In this document: piece by piece, positions 21,111-30,935 of the stretch
Position numbering within the stretch: the first letter of the stretch is position 1
Layout: each line of letters begins with the position of its first letter
Assembly: GCF_011516635.5 (NCBI RefSeq)
Contig: NZ_CP096255.1
Span: 1,364,001-1,428,000 of the forward strand
From: Bradyrhizobium barranii subsp. apii
Lineage (GTDB): Bacteria; Pseudomonadota; Alphaproteobacteria; Rhizobiales; Xanthobacteraceae
Direction of reading: 5' to 3'
DNA length: 64,000 bases
The notes under the pieces: generated by a model
What the model saw: the letters and a program-made list of their open reading frames with translations, nothing else
Told to the model about the DNA's origin: nothing
Databases searched by the model: none
Made by a program: the position numbers and the translations under genes

Positions 21111-21833
21111 TTATTTGCCAAGCACTGGGCTGAGCTTGTAATTGAGCCGCGCTGTGATCAGATCGACGTCCTGGTGGACGCGATCCACGCCGGCACCTGG
21201 GAAGGCTACATTGGTGCCCTGCATGAACAAACGGTCATACTCGACGCCGGCGGACCAGCTCGGCGTAAGACTGACTTCGACACCGGCGCCCAGCGCGCCA
21301 CCCCAACGCACATTGCTGCTTTTGGCAATCTCCGTACCAGTCGCCACTGAGTCGATGTGGTAGGTGTTGCTGGTCACGGCGGCACCGCCCTTGGCGTAAA
21401 GCAGCACGGCATTGAATGCGTAGCCAATCTGGCCAGCAAGCAACCCGAACGCATCCGTCTTGGTGCGGAGGGTGTCGGCCGGGAAGGCGGTGCCAACATT
21501 GGAGCCGCTGAAGTCGGCCCAATTGCCCTGGCCCTCGATGCCGTAAACCATATTGAAGATCTGCCAACGATAGCCAATCTGGCCGCCGATCGAACCACCT
21601 GTCGAATTATGACAGCCCTCGGGAGTGACGCCATTGAAGTTCCAGCAATTATGGCCAGCCCCCCAGCCGCCATTGATACCGATATAGTAGCCGGTCCAGT
21701 CAGTGATCGGGGCCGCGATGGGCATCGGCGGCGCCTTTATATTGACGGGCTGCACGGCGAAGTCCGCGCCAAGCGCCGGTGCCGCTGCACTGAGCGCGAC
21801 AATGCTTGCAGTCAGAATCAGAAAACTCTTCAT
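21111..21833 (-). CDS. outer-membrane beta-barrel protein (Omp25/Omp31, opacity-type)
   Basis: 240 residues. A signal peptide (MKSFLILTASIVALSAAAPA, probable cut after ALGA) is followed by a proline-rich linker (IKAPPMPIAAP) and the typical first strand DWTGYYIGINGGWG. Alternating strands such as GGSIGGQIGYRW and WSAGVEYDRLF follow, ending LITARLNYKL. This is a full-length small porin-like protein of the rhizobial surface-antigen family. The frame is intact and it has its own terminator. A fragment of a related gene is fused to the gibberellin operon start at 3766-3955. Confidence 0.88.
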   Translation of the reverse strand: MKSFLILTASIVALSAAAPALGADFAVQPVNIKAPPMPIAAPITDWTGYYIGINGGWGAGHNCWNFNGVTPEGCHNSTGGSIGGQIGYRWQIFNMVYGIEGQGNWADFSGSNVGTAFPADTLRTKTDAFGLLAGQIGYAFNAVLLYAKGGAAVTSNTYHIDSVATGTEIAKSSNVRWGGALGAGVEVSLTPSWSAGVEYDRLFMQGTNVAFPGAGVDRVHQDVDLITARLNYKLSPVLGK

Positions 21834-22441
21834 TTCGAGTGTCGTTCCTTTCGGTGCCCCCCGGCGCTGTGCGTCTTAACAACATCGACGCCGATTGCTG
21901 TAACTGCAGGACAACAATCCTTCGGGAGAAATGCGTCGAACCGCACGCAGCGTCAGATTGTGGAGCGTGCAAGGACGTCACGCGCACCCGTCAGCGAAAT
22001 GGCCGAATCTGGCTGGAGCTCACACGCAAAATACGCCAATGGAAATTCGGATCAGTCAAACGTTGGAAGACGTGAGGCATTATGGTGCAGCGTGCTCCTT
22101 GGGACTGCGGTTTCGCACCGCGGTGCGCCGTGATATGGGGTGTAAGCTCCCCGTCAAGAACCAGCGCGAGAGCCGAGCTGCGTAAGTCCTGCCGGTGCGT
22201 GATGAGCTGCTTGGCGAGTGCTCTCAGGCGGGCCGCGCTTTATCAAACCGTTGAGGATCACCCGATCGCAGGGCACGTGCGATCACAACGCGCGCGGCGT
22301 TGCGGCGCCTTCAGCGCGGCGAACGATATGAGTGGAGGAAGGTCAGATCGGTCACCATCGGCGTCGGCGTTCGTTCTTGGCTGAATGACGGGGCAAACCC
22401 GGCGAACCGGATCTCTCTTGCCAGTGGATGTGCGAGGAAGC
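21834..22441. other. 600 bp without a supportable gene
   Basis: It holds the promoter region of the outer-membrane protein gene at its left end. A stretch of about 20 bp near 22210 (CTTGGCGAGTGCTCTCAGG) also occurs inside the IS481 transposase at about 20677, perhaps a tiny IS remnant. Nothing else is clear. Confidence 0.4.
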
Positions 22442-22735
22442 CTATTGCGTGGTCGCATGCGCAAGCTCGGCGCGCAAATTGCGTATCGCCTCGTTTGCAA
22501 GATGGAGTGCATTGCGTTCGCCGTTCCTTACCGAGCTCGCCAGTAAATCGCGCAATCGGCGATGAAGGACGGACTTCAGATTGTGCGCTAGGATCGGATC
22601 ACTCTCGACAAAGCGCCACGCCTTATCAAACGCCACACTCACGAGAGCCTCTGGCGCCTGGACCTGCTGGGATAAGTCGTGATCCATCTCAAACTCCACT
22701 GCAACGCCCTTCAAAGACAAATCAGTTTGCCCCAA
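22442..22735 (-). CDS. small hypothetical protein
   Basis: 97 residues starting MGQTDLSLKGVAVEFEMDHD, with a helical C-terminal half rich in charged residues (LKSVLHRRLRDLLASSVRNG). It has no signal peptide or membrane segment. The composition looks like a real soluble protein, but I do not recognise the family. Confidence 0.5.
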   Translation of the reverse strand: MGQTDLSLKGVAVEFEMDHDLSQQVQAPEALVSVAFDKAWRFVESDPILAHNLKSVLHRRLRDLLASSVRNGERNALHLANEAIRNLRAELAHATTQ

Positions 22736-23264
22736 ACGAAACCGAGAGCATGTGGCCAGCGCTCAAATCGGTTTGCGATCTTGCTCGCGCATCGAGCTAC
22801 GCTCGGCGCCATAATGGACATCATATAGATGCTTGTTGAAGTTCGGATGACCGAGCGTCGTAATGTCAATCAATTGGAATTGATCTCGGAGCGAGTGAAG
22901 CTAACAACGCAGTACAAGCGTCTCTAGCGGTACCGCTTGAGGTCCGCTAACGGTGCAAGGCGTTGTTTCAGGCGATCAAACTTCGCTCGTGCTAGTCGCA
23001 GCTTCAACACGACCATGGCGGTCGGGGTCGTCCACCATTTGCAGATCTCAAGCGAACAGCCTGGTCGTTTTCTGAGATGTCGGCTTCCGATCAAGCCCGG
23101 TATATTCCGGACAAGTCTTGTTGGTGTTGTGACATGTGTCGGGGCATTATCTTGCTCGCATTATGGATCTAAGCCCCGTACAAGCCGAACACGTTAGAAG
23201 AGGATGAAAAACGCCAGCGCCGATCGGGCCGGAATTGATCCAGAGTGCGCCGGATCGGGTCCAC
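22736..23264. other. gap before the IS256 remnant
   Basis: 530 bp. A 32-codon frame begins at ATG 22829 (MLVEVRMTERRNVNQLELIS), too short to assess. Nothing else is supportable. Confidence 0.35.
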
Positions 23265-23551
23265 GGGCGTGGTGTGGCGCGTTGAGGCGCTCGATCGGGT
23301 TGGTCGAGTGCAGGTTGGTTCGATGCTGGGGCAGGAACGTCATGTAGGCGAGCACATCGGTCTCGGCCTCGTCCTGGGTGCATGTTTCGCGGGATCGTGA
23401 GCACGGATTTCAGGGGATCGTGAGCAGAGATTTCAGACGATCGTGAGCACGGATTTCGCGGGATCGTGAGCAGCTTTTCAGCAACTCAGCCCGCTTCGGC
23501 CGACAACTCAACCGGCTTAGGAACTGCCTCGTCAGTGAACGAGGAAGGCCG

Positions 23552-25093
23552 ATGCCCACCCAGAGATTGTCGATGCGCCGGATCAAAGAGGTTCTCCGCT
23601 TAAAACATGTTCAAGGCTTGCCGGAGCGAGCCATCGCGCGCACCTTGGGCATCAGCAACGGCGCCGTGCACAGCTATCTACGCCGAGCCGGGGCTGCCGG
23701 GCTGAACTGGCCGTTGCCGGCCGGAATGAGCGACGAGGACCTGGAGCTGCTGCTTTTCCCGGCGCCGAGGCCTGCGTCGCAGAGCCCCCAGCGGGCCGTT
23801 CCCGACTGGGGCTATGTCGACAAGGAGCTGCGCCGACGCAACGTGACCCGTCGGCTGCTGTGGGACGAGTATCGCGCCACCCATCCCGATGGCTTCGGCT
23901 ACACCTGGTTCTGCACGACGTACGAGGCCTGGAAGGGGCGAGCCCGGCCTTCGATGCGGCAGACGCATCTGGGCGGCGAGAAGGTTTTCGTGGATTTCGC
24001 CGGCGACACCATCGACGTCATCGATCCCTCAAACGGGGAAGTGCAGTCGATGAAGCTGTTCGTCGCGGCGATGGGCGCCTCCAACTATACCTATGCCGAG
24101 GCCTGTCCAAGCGAGGGGCTCGCCGACTGGATCCGGGTCCACATCAATCTTTTCGCCTTCCTCGGCGGCGTGCCGACATTCGTAGTCTGCGACAATCTCA
24201 AGGCCGCCGTCACCAATCCCGACCGCCACGATCCCGGCCTCAACCGAACCTATGCCGAGATGGCGAGCCATTACGGCACGGCCATTCTCGCAGCCCGGCC
24301 GCGGCGCCCAAAAGATAAGGCAAAGGTCGAAGTTGCGGTGCAAGTCGCCCAGCGATGGATTCTGGCGCGGCTGCGCAACCAACGCTTCTTTTCGTTGGCG
24401 GAGCTGAACGCAGCCATCAAAACACTCGTCGTCGAACTCAATGCAAGGCAGATGCGCGACTTTGGCGCCAGTCGCGCCGAACTGTTCGCCGAGCTCGACA
24501 AGCCCAAGCTTACAAAGCTGCCGGACCAGGCTTACGCTTTCGCACGCTGGAAGCGATGCCGGATCGGCCCCGACTATCATATCGAGATCGATGGACACTG
24601 GTATTCCGCGCCGTATCGGCTCATCCGTGAGCTTGTCGACGCACGCATCGATGACAGAACGGTCGAGATCTTCCACAACGGCCGCAGGATCGCCAGCCAC
24701 GCCCGCGCGCCCAACCGGCGGGGCCACACCACCATCGCCGACCATATGCCCAGCGCCCATCGGCGCTACGGTCAATGGACGCCCGCCGGAGTGATCGTCG
24801 CCGGCGAGCGGATCGGTCCGTCGACCGCCGCCTTCTTCCAGGCCGTGATCGCGGCCCGGCCGCATCCCGAGCAAGGCTTTCGCACCTGCCTCGGCATTCT
24901 GTCACTGGTCAAAAGCTACAGCGCGGAGCGCGTCGAAGCGGCCTGCCGGCGCGGCATTCTGATCAAGGCGCGATCCGTCGCCTCGATCCGCTCCATCCTC
25001 CAGAACGGTCTGGATCGTACCTTTCTCGACGAGCCCTCCGAACACCAACCCCTGCGCCACGGCAACATCCGCGGCCGCGATTATTTTCACTGA
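23552..25093 (+). CDS. istA: IS21 transposase IstA, copy 1
   Basis: 513 residues. A helix-turn-helix (ERAIARTLGISNGAVHSYLR) is followed by the DDE integrase core: first Asp in EKVFVDFAGDTIDV, second in TFVVCDNLKAAV, and Glu in PKDKAKVEVAVQVAQRWI. A C-terminal Mu-type domain includes GHWYSAPYRLIRE. It is followed 16 bp later by istB. The frame is intact. Confidence 0.95.
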   Translation: MPTQRLSMRRIKEVLRLKHVQGLPERAIARTLGISNGAVHSYLRRAGAAGLNWPLPAGMSDEDLELLLFPAPRPASQSPQRAVPDWGYVDKELRRRNVTRRLLWDEYRATHPDGFGYTWFCTTYEAWKGRARPSMRQTHLGGEKVFVDFAGDTIDVIDPSNGEVQSMKLFVAAMGASNYTYAEACPSEGLADWIRVHINLFAFLGGVPTFVVCDNLKAAVTNPDRHDPGLNRTYAEMASHYGTAILAARPRRPKDKAKVEVAVQVAQRWILARLRNQRFFSLAELNAAIKTLVVELNARQMRDFGASRAELFAELDKPKLTKLPDQAYAFARWKRCRIGPDYHIEIDGHWYSAPYRLIRELVDARIDDRTVEIFHNGRRIASHARAPNRRGHTTIADHMPSAHRRYGQWTPAGVIVAGERIGPSTAAFFQAVIAARPHPEQGFRTCLGILSLVKSYSAERVEAACRRGILIKARSVASIRSILQNGLDRTFLDEPSEHQPLRHGNIRGRDYFH

Positions 25094-25109
25094 AGCCAAG
25101 GAGACCTGT

Positions 25110-25871
25110 ATGCTCAACCATCCCACCCACGAACGCCTGATCGAGCTCGGCTTGAGCGGCATGGCCAAGGCCTTCGAGGAGCAGCGACGATCGCCTGATC
25201 TCGAAGCCTTGCCGTTCGAAGATCGCATCGGCCTGCTGGTCGACCGGGAAGCGGCGGAACGCGACACCAGGCGGCTCACCACGCGCCTCAAGCTGGCCTC
25301 GCTCCGCCAGAATGCCTGCGTGGAGGACGTCGATTTGCGCACGCCGCGGGGTATCGACCGGGCCGTCTTCGCCAAGCTCGCCAGCGGCGACTGGATCGAT
25401 CGCCACGAGAATTTGCTCATAACCGGGGCGACCGGATTGGGCAAAAGTTGGTTAGCCTGTGCCCTCGGCCACAAGGCCTGCCGAGATAATCGCTCGGTCC
25501 TCTATCACCGCGTCCCAAGATTGTTCGAAGCGTTGGGGCTCGCGCGGGGCGATGGACGTTATGCCCGCTTGCTCAAAACCCTTGGCCGCGCCCAGGTTCT
25601 GATTTTGGATGATTGGGGATTGTCGGTGCTCACCGCTGCCGAGCGGCGCGATCTACTGGAAATCCTTGACGATCGCCATGGCCGCTCCTCCACCATCGTA
25701 ACCAGCCAACTCCCTGTGGACACATGGCACGAAGTTATCGGAGATCCCACGCTAGGCGACGCGATTCTGGATCGCCTCGTCCACAACGCTCACCGCCTCC
25801 AGCTTGCTGGCGAAAGCATGCGAAAACGCAACGCCAAAACCATCACCCTTGACGAGCAGCCAGAACGCTGA
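25110..25871 (+). CDS. istB: IS21 helper ATPase IstB, copy 1
   Basis: 253 residues of the AAA+ family. Walker A is GATGLGKSWLA and Walker B is VLILDDWG; sensor region IVTSQLPVDTWHEVIGDP. It assembles at target DNA and activates IstA. An AAGGAG site lies just before ATG 25110. The frame is intact. Confidence 0.95.
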   Translation: MLNHPTHERLIELGLSGMAKAFEEQRRSPDLEALPFEDRIGLLVDREAAERDTRRLTTRLKLASLRQNACVEDVDLRTPRGIDRAVFAKLASGDWIDRHENLLITGATGLGKSWLACALGHKACRDNRSVLYHRVPRLFEALGLARGDGRYARLLKTLGRAQVLILDDWGLSVLTAAERRDLLEILDDRHGRSSTIVTSQLPVDTWHEVIGDPTLGDAILDRLVHNAHRLQLAGESMRKRNAKTITLDEQPER

Positions 25872-26519
25872 CCCTATCACCGCCTCGGCCGGAGCGAGGC
25901 TGCTCACGATCGTCTGAATTCGGCGCTCATGATCGCGCGAAATCGCTGCTCACGATCACTGAAATATGCATCCTGGGCAAAGGCGGTGGCGATGAAGGCG
26001 GAGACGACGCGCGGTCCGCTCTTGCCGGCATGCGACCAACGCGTTGCGCATGAAGTGCACGCGGCAGCGCTGCCAAGTGGCGTTGAGCACCTTGCTGATG
26101 GCGGCCTTGATGCCCTCGTGCGCGTCGGACACAACCGGCTTGACGCAGCGCAAGCCGCGGCAGGCGAGCTTGCGCAAGAACTCCGTCCAGAATGTCTCGG
26201 CTTCGGAAGGGCCAATATCCATGCCGAGAACCTCGCGGTGGCCGTCACTGTTGACGCCGACCGCGACAATCACCGCGACCGACACATGCGGCCATTCTGG
26301 CGCACCTTCACGTAGGTGGCGTCGATCCACAGATACGGCCAGTCGCCCTCGATCGGGCGGGCGAGGAACGCCTTCACTTTGTCGTCGATCTCGCCGCACA
26401 GCCGGCTCACTTGGCTCTTGGAGATGCCGCTCATCCCCATTGCCTGCACTAGGTCGTCTACCGAACGGGTCGAGACACCCTGCACGTAGGCCTCCTGCAC
26501 GACGGCGCAGATCCTCTTC

Positions 26520-26758
26520 ATGCGTAAGCGTCGTTCTCAGGCCACAGCTTTGAGGTCTTGACGGCAAAGGCCCACGGAAGCAGTTGATCGATGTCGCTGT
26601 TTGGATGGCCGTTGACGATCCTGGTGAGGGCGTCGGTCAGGTAAGCGAGCGGATCGACGTCGTTCAGCTTACAGGTTTCGACCAGGGAGGCGATGGCGGC
26701 CCAGTGCTCGGCGCCGCCGTCGGAGCCTGCGAACAGCGCATTTTTCCGGTTCAGCGTG
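26520..26758 (-). pseudogene. C-terminal piece of an IS66 TnpC transposase
   Basis: The reverse strand reads LNRKNALFAGSDGG, AAIASLVETCKLNDVDPLAY and SDIDQLLPWAFAV, then PENDAYA and stop. It is the 3' part of the IS66 gene whose middle lies at 30936-31240. The two were separated by IS21-B, whose 7-bp target duplication ATCGGAC lies at 26759-26765 and 30936-30942. Confidence 0.85.
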
Positions 26759-26937
26759 ATCGGACTGCGGATTCCGATTTATTCCGGCCGGGTATTCCGA
26801 CTTGAAGCCGGCCACGATTCCGAAATGAAACCGGCCGGCATTCCGATTTGAAGCCGGCCGGGTTTTGGAAGTCGGCGTTTTCGTTTGGGTCAGTCCTTCA
26901 GGCATCAAGTCCCTCGTTGATCCACGAGGGGAAGCGG

Positions 26938-28473
26938 ATGCCGGCCAAGAGAGAACTGACCATGCGACAGATACGACAGATGCTGCGGCTTGCCCGTGAT
27001 GGGGTGAGCGCCCGGGAGATCGGGCGCACGCTCGGGGTGGCGCGCAGCACGATCCAGGACAATCTCAAGCGTGCCTCGACTGCCGGGCTGGCGTGGCCTT
27101 TGGCGGGCGATCTGACCGACGCCGTTCTTGAACAACGTCTGTTTGCCCATGCCGGCGTCAGGCGCGGCTTCCGCCGGCGCCGGGAGCCGGATTGGGCCTC
27201 GCTGGCCTGTGAGCTGAAGCGGCCTGGCGTCAATCTGATGGTGCTGTGGGAGGAGTACCGGGCGGTCCATCCGGAAGGTTATGGCTACAGCCGGTTCTGC
27301 GATTTATTCCGGGAATTCGAGCGGCGGCTGTCTCCGACGATGCGGCAGGACCATCCGGCCGGCGACAAGGTCTTTGTCGATTACTCCGGCAAGAAGATCA
27401 TGATCGTTGATCGCGCAACCGGGGTTGTGCGCGACGCGGAGATCTTCGTCGCCGTGCTTGGCGCCTCGAATTACACCTACGCCGAGGCGACCTGGACGCA
27501 GACACTTCCGGACTGGATCGAGGCTCATGTCCGAATGTTCCGGTTCTTTGGCGGGGTGCCACGCCTCGTCGTCCCTGACAATCTGAAGTCCGGCGTGCAC
27601 CGGGCGTCGTTCTACGACCCCGAAATCAATCGCAGCTACGGGATGATGGCGTCCCATTACGGCGTTGGCATCCTTCCGGCACGGCCAAGAAAGCCCCGGG
27701 ATAAGGCAAAAGTGGAAGCCGGAGTGCGTTTTGCCCAGACCTATATCCTCGGGCGGCTTCGCCGGCAGACCTTCTTCTCGCTGGCTGAGGCGAATGCGGC
27801 AATCGCCGCCGCGCTGGAGCGCATCAACGCCCACGTCATGCGCCGGATCGGCGTCAGCCGCCGACAATTGTTCGAGACCGTCGAGATGCCTGTCCTGGCG
27901 CCGTTGCCGGATGCCGACTATCAGTTCGCGGAATGGCTCCTGGCCCGCGTCTCGCTCGATTATCACGTCGAGGTCGACGGCTTCTTCTACTCAGTTCCAC
28001 ACGGCCTGATCCGGGAGCAGGTCGACGTTCGCGCCACCACCCGGACCATCGAGTTGTTCCATCGGGGTTTGCGTGTTGCTGCTCACCAGCGCCGTTATGG
28101 CGGCCGCCGGCACGGCACTGATCCCGATCACATGCCCAGTGCGCATCGGCGTTACGCCGAGTGGACTCCCGATCGATTCCGGCGCTGGGGGCGGTCGATC
28201 GGGCCCAACACCGAGGGGCTCGTTCTCGCCATCCTGGCCAATCGGCCTCATCCCGAACAGGGATTCCGGACCTGTCTCGGCGTGCTTCGGCTGTTCAAGG
28301 ATATTGATCCCGAACGCGCCGAGCTGATCGCGGCCCGCGCGGTCGCGGTCAGCGCACTGACCTACAAGAGCATCGCCTCCATCATCGCCAACAAGCTCGA
28401 ACGCAGTTCTCGCGATACCGAGGACGCGATCATCGAACATCCCAATCTGCGCGGCCCCGGTTACTTCCATTGA
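26938..28473 (+). CDS. istA: IS21 transposase IstA of type B element
   Basis: 511 residues from ATG 26938 (MPAKRELTMRQIRQMLRL), after a GAGGGGAA site. Helix-turn-helix SAREIGRTLGVARSTIQDNL; DDE residues in KVFVDYSGKKIMI, RLVVPDNLKSGV and DKAKVEAGVRFAQTYI. It is clearly homologous to but distinct from the type A protein. The frame is intact, yet the element lacks a working IstB. Confidence 0.93.
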   Translation: MPAKRELTMRQIRQMLRLARDGVSAREIGRTLGVARSTIQDNLKRASTAGLAWPLAGDLTDAVLEQRLFAHAGVRRGFRRRREPDWASLACELKRPGVNLMVLWEEYRAVHPEGYGYSRFCDLFREFERRLSPTMRQDHPAGDKVFVDYSGKKIMIVDRATGVVRDAEIFVAVLGASNYTYAEATWTQTLPDWIEAHVRMFRFFGGVPRLVVPDNLKSGVHRASFYDPEINRSYGMMASHYGVGILPARPRKPRDKAKVEAGVRFAQTYILGRLRRQTFFSLAEANAAIAAALERINAHVMRRIGVSRRQLFETVEMPVLAPLPDADYQFAEWLLARVSLDYHVEVDGFFYSVPHGLIREQVDVRATTRTIELFHRGLRVAAHQRRYGGRRHGTDPDHMPSAHRRYAEWTPDRFRRWGRSIGPNTEGLVLAILANRPHPEQGFRTCLGVLRLFKDIDPERAELIAARAVAVSALTYKSIASIIANKLERSSRDTEDAIIEHPNLRGPGYFH

Positions 28474-29048
28474 AAGGATTATCCAGCATGCTCACCCATC
28501 CCACCCTCGACCTGCTGCATAGCCTTGGTCTCCACGGTATGGCCAAAGGCTTCAAGGACCTCGATGCCCAGTCCGAAGCGCGCAGCCTCGAACACGCCGA
28601 ATGGCTGGCGTTGCTCCTGGAACACGAGAAAACGCTGCGCCAGCAAAAGCGGTTCGAAAGCAGAGCTCGAGCCGCCAAGCTGCGTCATGCCGCCTGCGTC
28701 GAGGATGTCGATTACCGCGCTATCCGCGGCCTCGACCGCACGCTCTTTCTAAAACTCGCCGCTGGCGACTGGATCCGGGCACGACATAATCTCCTTGTTA
28801 CCGGGCCGTGCGGCGTCGGCAAGAGCTGGCTCGCTTGTGCCCTCGGCAACAAGGCTTGCCGAGACGACTTCTCAGTTGCCTACCATCGTGTGCCGCGTCT
28901 CTTCGCCGCTCTCGCACTCGGCCGCGCCGATGGCCGCTATACCAAGATGCTGCGGGCGATCGCACGACTTGATCTGCTGATCCTGGACGACTGGGGACCA
29001 GAACCTCACATGGGATGGTTCGTGTCAAGGTCGTTAATCACAACGCAT

Positions 29049-29328
29049 TAGCATTCTCTTTCACTCTCTCTCACCAACGTATCGGTATCCAGGTTCAAGC
29101 CCGACTGCATGACGCGGCTCGTTTGCCGAGCCTGATCAACCTCACATTCGGTCGCCACCTATCGCGGCTGCACCAATATCCCGCTTGCGGCGGGCGGGGC
29201 CCAAGACGACGAGACCATTCTCTCTGAAGCGGCATTTAGCCAGGGTTCTGGTCGGTCCGTCGACCTGGATCCGCCAGGACTGATCGGGTCCTGGTAGATT
29301 TTCAGAATGACTTGAGCAGAAGCCAGGA
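29049..29328. other. IS110 3' untranslated end
   Basis: About 280 bp between the transposase stop and the left edge of the IS110 element, with no gene. In IS110 elements such non-coding ends can encode a guiding bridge RNA, but the structure was not resolved here. Confidence 0.3.
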
Positions 29329-30501
29329 TCAGGCGTTCTTCATGACCACACCTTCGATAACGACGCCGGCGGCCACGAATTTCCAGAGCGCGACCAGCAG
29401 CTTGCGCGCCAGCGCCACGATGGTCGACTTCTTCATGCGGCCACCATTGCGCTGGACGCGCTCCGTGAACCATCGAGCCAGCGCAGAGTCGGGCTGATGA
29501 CGCAGCCACAGCCAGGACATCTGGATCAGCGTCGTGCGTAGTCTCGGATTTCCTGCTTTCGAAACGCCCTGTTCCCGATCAACGGATCCACTCTGCCAAG
29601 GCGTCGGCGCTAATCCAGCGTAAGCAGCAACTTGGCGGCGATTATCAAAATGCCGGAATAGGCCTTCGGACCATAGGATGGCAGCAAACTCGGCTCCGAT
29701 GCCCTTAATGCCGAGCAGCATGGTAACCGGTGATGGCTTGCTCGCGGCAGCCTCGGCCGTGATCAGCGCGTCACGTTCATCCTCGACGACCTTAATGTGT
29801 TTGAGCAGGAGTTCGAGCCGATCCAGCTCCCGGCAAATCTGGGCCTTCATATGCGCAGGAAGTGCACGTCCATCGCCGGTCCGGAGTACGTCAAGCCGTT
29901 CCCGTCGATCCTTGCCGAGCGGCTCATAGTTCGCGATTCCTTGCGAGAACAGGAGCCCCTTGATGCGGTTCACATGAGCGACGCGCTCAACAATCAGCGC
30001 TTTACGCTCGCGGCAGATCCGGCGATGATCCTCTGCCTCAGGTGACGGAGCCTGCACCATGGCACACACGCGTGGCTCGCCGCGCTTGTAGGCCATCAGG
30101 GTCCGCAGCAGCGCTTCGCCGTCAATGCGGTCCGTTTTTGCCCGTCTGCGCCGGCGTGATGTCGTGATCGAAGCTGGATCCACGACGTGGCTTTCGACCC
30201 CTTCTTTCTCAAGCACCCGATGAACCCAAAAGCCGTCGAGGCCGGCTTCCTGAATGCAGACGATTGGATAGTTGTGCCCGGTCTTAGTCCGGCTCTTCTC
30301 ACGCAGCTTCGAAAATCGCGCGAACAATGCGGCTAGGTCCCCTGCCGACACCGAATGCTTCGAGATCTTCTCGCCGTTTCCGGGCGACAATGAGGTTATC
30401 AGCCAAATAGAACGGCTGAGCTCTAACGAAACGACAATCGCGCCAAGATCGGTGCGGATGGTGGTCGGCTGTGCGGATCGTCCGGTCGTATGCATGGTCA
30501 C
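29329..30501 (-). CDS. IS110-family transposase (DEDD)
   Basis: 390 residues. The N-terminal RuvC-like DEDD domain has GAIVVSLELSRSIWLI, CIQEAGLDGFWVHR and RRAKTDRIDGEALLR. The C-terminal Transposase_20 domain has MLLGIKGIGAEFAAILWSEG and YAGLAPTPWQSGSVDREQG with the conserved Ser region KAGNPRLRTTL. The frame is intact and the element may be active. Confidence 0.92.
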   Translation of the reverse strand: MTMHTTGRSAQPTTIRTDLGAIVVSLELSRSIWLITSLSPGNGEKISKHSVSAGDLAALFARFSKLREKSRTKTGHNYPIVCIQEAGLDGFWVHRVLEKEGVESHVVDPASITTSRRRRRAKTDRIDGEALLRTLMAYKRGEPRVCAMVQAPSPEAEDHRRICRERKALIVERVAHVNRIKGLLFSQGIANYEPLGKDRRERLDVLRTGDGRALPAHMKAQICRELDRLELLLKHIKVVEDERDALITAEAAASKPSPVTMLLGIKGIGAEFAAILWSEGLFRHFDNRRQVAAYAGLAPTPWQSGSVDREQGVSKAGNPRLRTTLIQMSWLWLRHQPDSALARWFTERVQRNGGRMKKSTIVALARKLLVALWKFVAAGVVIEGVVMKNA

Positions 30502-30935
30502 CCTTCGGGATGCGTGGTTTCTGGGGCGACCCTATTCTCCGGGAATATCGGTCGCGGTCCAGCCCATGGGATCTCTCGACGCCGACCAGCGCCGTGATTT
30601 GCTCGAAATCGTCGAGGATCGATACGAAGCCCGCTCGATTATCGTCACCAGCCAGCTGCCCGTCGATCGCTGGTACGAAATCATCGGCAACCCCACCATC
30701 GCCGACGCGATTCTCGATCGCCTCGTCCACAATGCCTACCGCATCGAACTCAAAGGAGAGAGCCTCAGGAAGCAGAAGCAACCCGCTCAAGATCAACCGG
30801 TCTCTTGACCTTCCCAGCCCTCGACGACATCATGAAATTGACCCATGCGAACGACGCCACGGGTGGCCGGCTTCAGATCGGAATACCCGGCCGGCTTCGA
30901 ATTGGAATGCATGGCCGGCTTCGTCGGAATCCGCA

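Larger units (their letters stand above)
23379..25970 (+). mobile_element. IS21-family element, type A, copy 1
   Basis: 2592 bp from TGCATGTTTCGCGGG to GAAATATGCA, with inverted TGCAT ends, flanked by TCCTGGG duplications. The left end holds four GATCGTGAGCA repeats (23391-23470) and the right end matching TGCTCACGATC repeats, typical multiple transposase sites of IS21. The same sequence lies at 47323-49914 in direct orientation with one noticed base difference (GGGCTGAACTGG here, GGGCTGAAGTGG there). Confidence 0.93.
23265..26521 (-). mobile_element. IS256-family transposase remnant split by IS21-A
   Basis: On the reverse strand the N-proximal piece (26521-25971) reads VSTRSVDDLVQAMGMSGISK, WPYLWIDATYVKVR and VVSDAHEGIKAAISKVLNAT. 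After the IS21 insertion it continues (23378-23265) DEAETDVLAYM and NLHSTNPIERLN. The IS21 insertion is marked by an exact 7-bp duplication TCCTGGG (23372-23378 and 25971-25977); removing it restores AFAQDEAETD in frame. The IS256 gene also lacks its first hundred or so codons and its tail, and carries frame changes, so it was probably dead before or soon after the insertion. Confidence 0.8.
29008..30574 (-). mobile_element. IS110-family insertion sequence inside istB
   Basis: The boundaries are set by the broken istB frame: GAACCTC ends the left part at 29007, and CTCGACGCC resumes after about 30574. CATGGGAT occurs just inside both edges (29009 and 30565 regions). No long terminal inverted repeats are visible, as usual for IS110. 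Confidence 0.8.
28488..30808 (+). pseudogene. istB: IS21 IstB of type B element, split by IS110
   Basis: The N-terminal part 28488-29007 has Walker A GPCGVGKSWLA and Walker B LLILDDWGPEP. The C-terminal part resumes at 30575 with LDADQRRDLLEIVEDRYEAR, TSQLPVDRWYEIIGNP and ends KQPAQDQPVS at 30808. Removing 29008-30574 gives GPEPLDADQRRDL in frame, so the IS110 insertion is the only lesion. Confidence 0.9.
26766..30935 (+). mobile_element. IS21-family element, type B, interrupted by IS110
   Basis: The element runs from TGCGGATTCCGA to TCGGAATCCGCA, a perfect inverted pair, with the 7-bp duplication ATCGGAC on both sides. Multiple ATTCCGATTTGAAGCCGGCC-like repeats fill both ends (26770-26870 and 30870-30930). 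Its istB gene is split by an IS110-family insertion at 29008-30574. Confidence 0.9.

Noticed and set aside
22200..22225. IS481 remnant
   Set aside because: Only about 20 bp match the transposase gene; too short to support.
23390..23475. CRISPR-like repeats
   Set aside because: The GATCGTGAGCA repeats are the terminal transposase-binding repeats of IS21-A, also present at 47335-47420.
26766..26870. CRISPR-like or integron-like repeats
   Set aside because: They are the end repeats of IS21-B, mirrored at 30870-30935.
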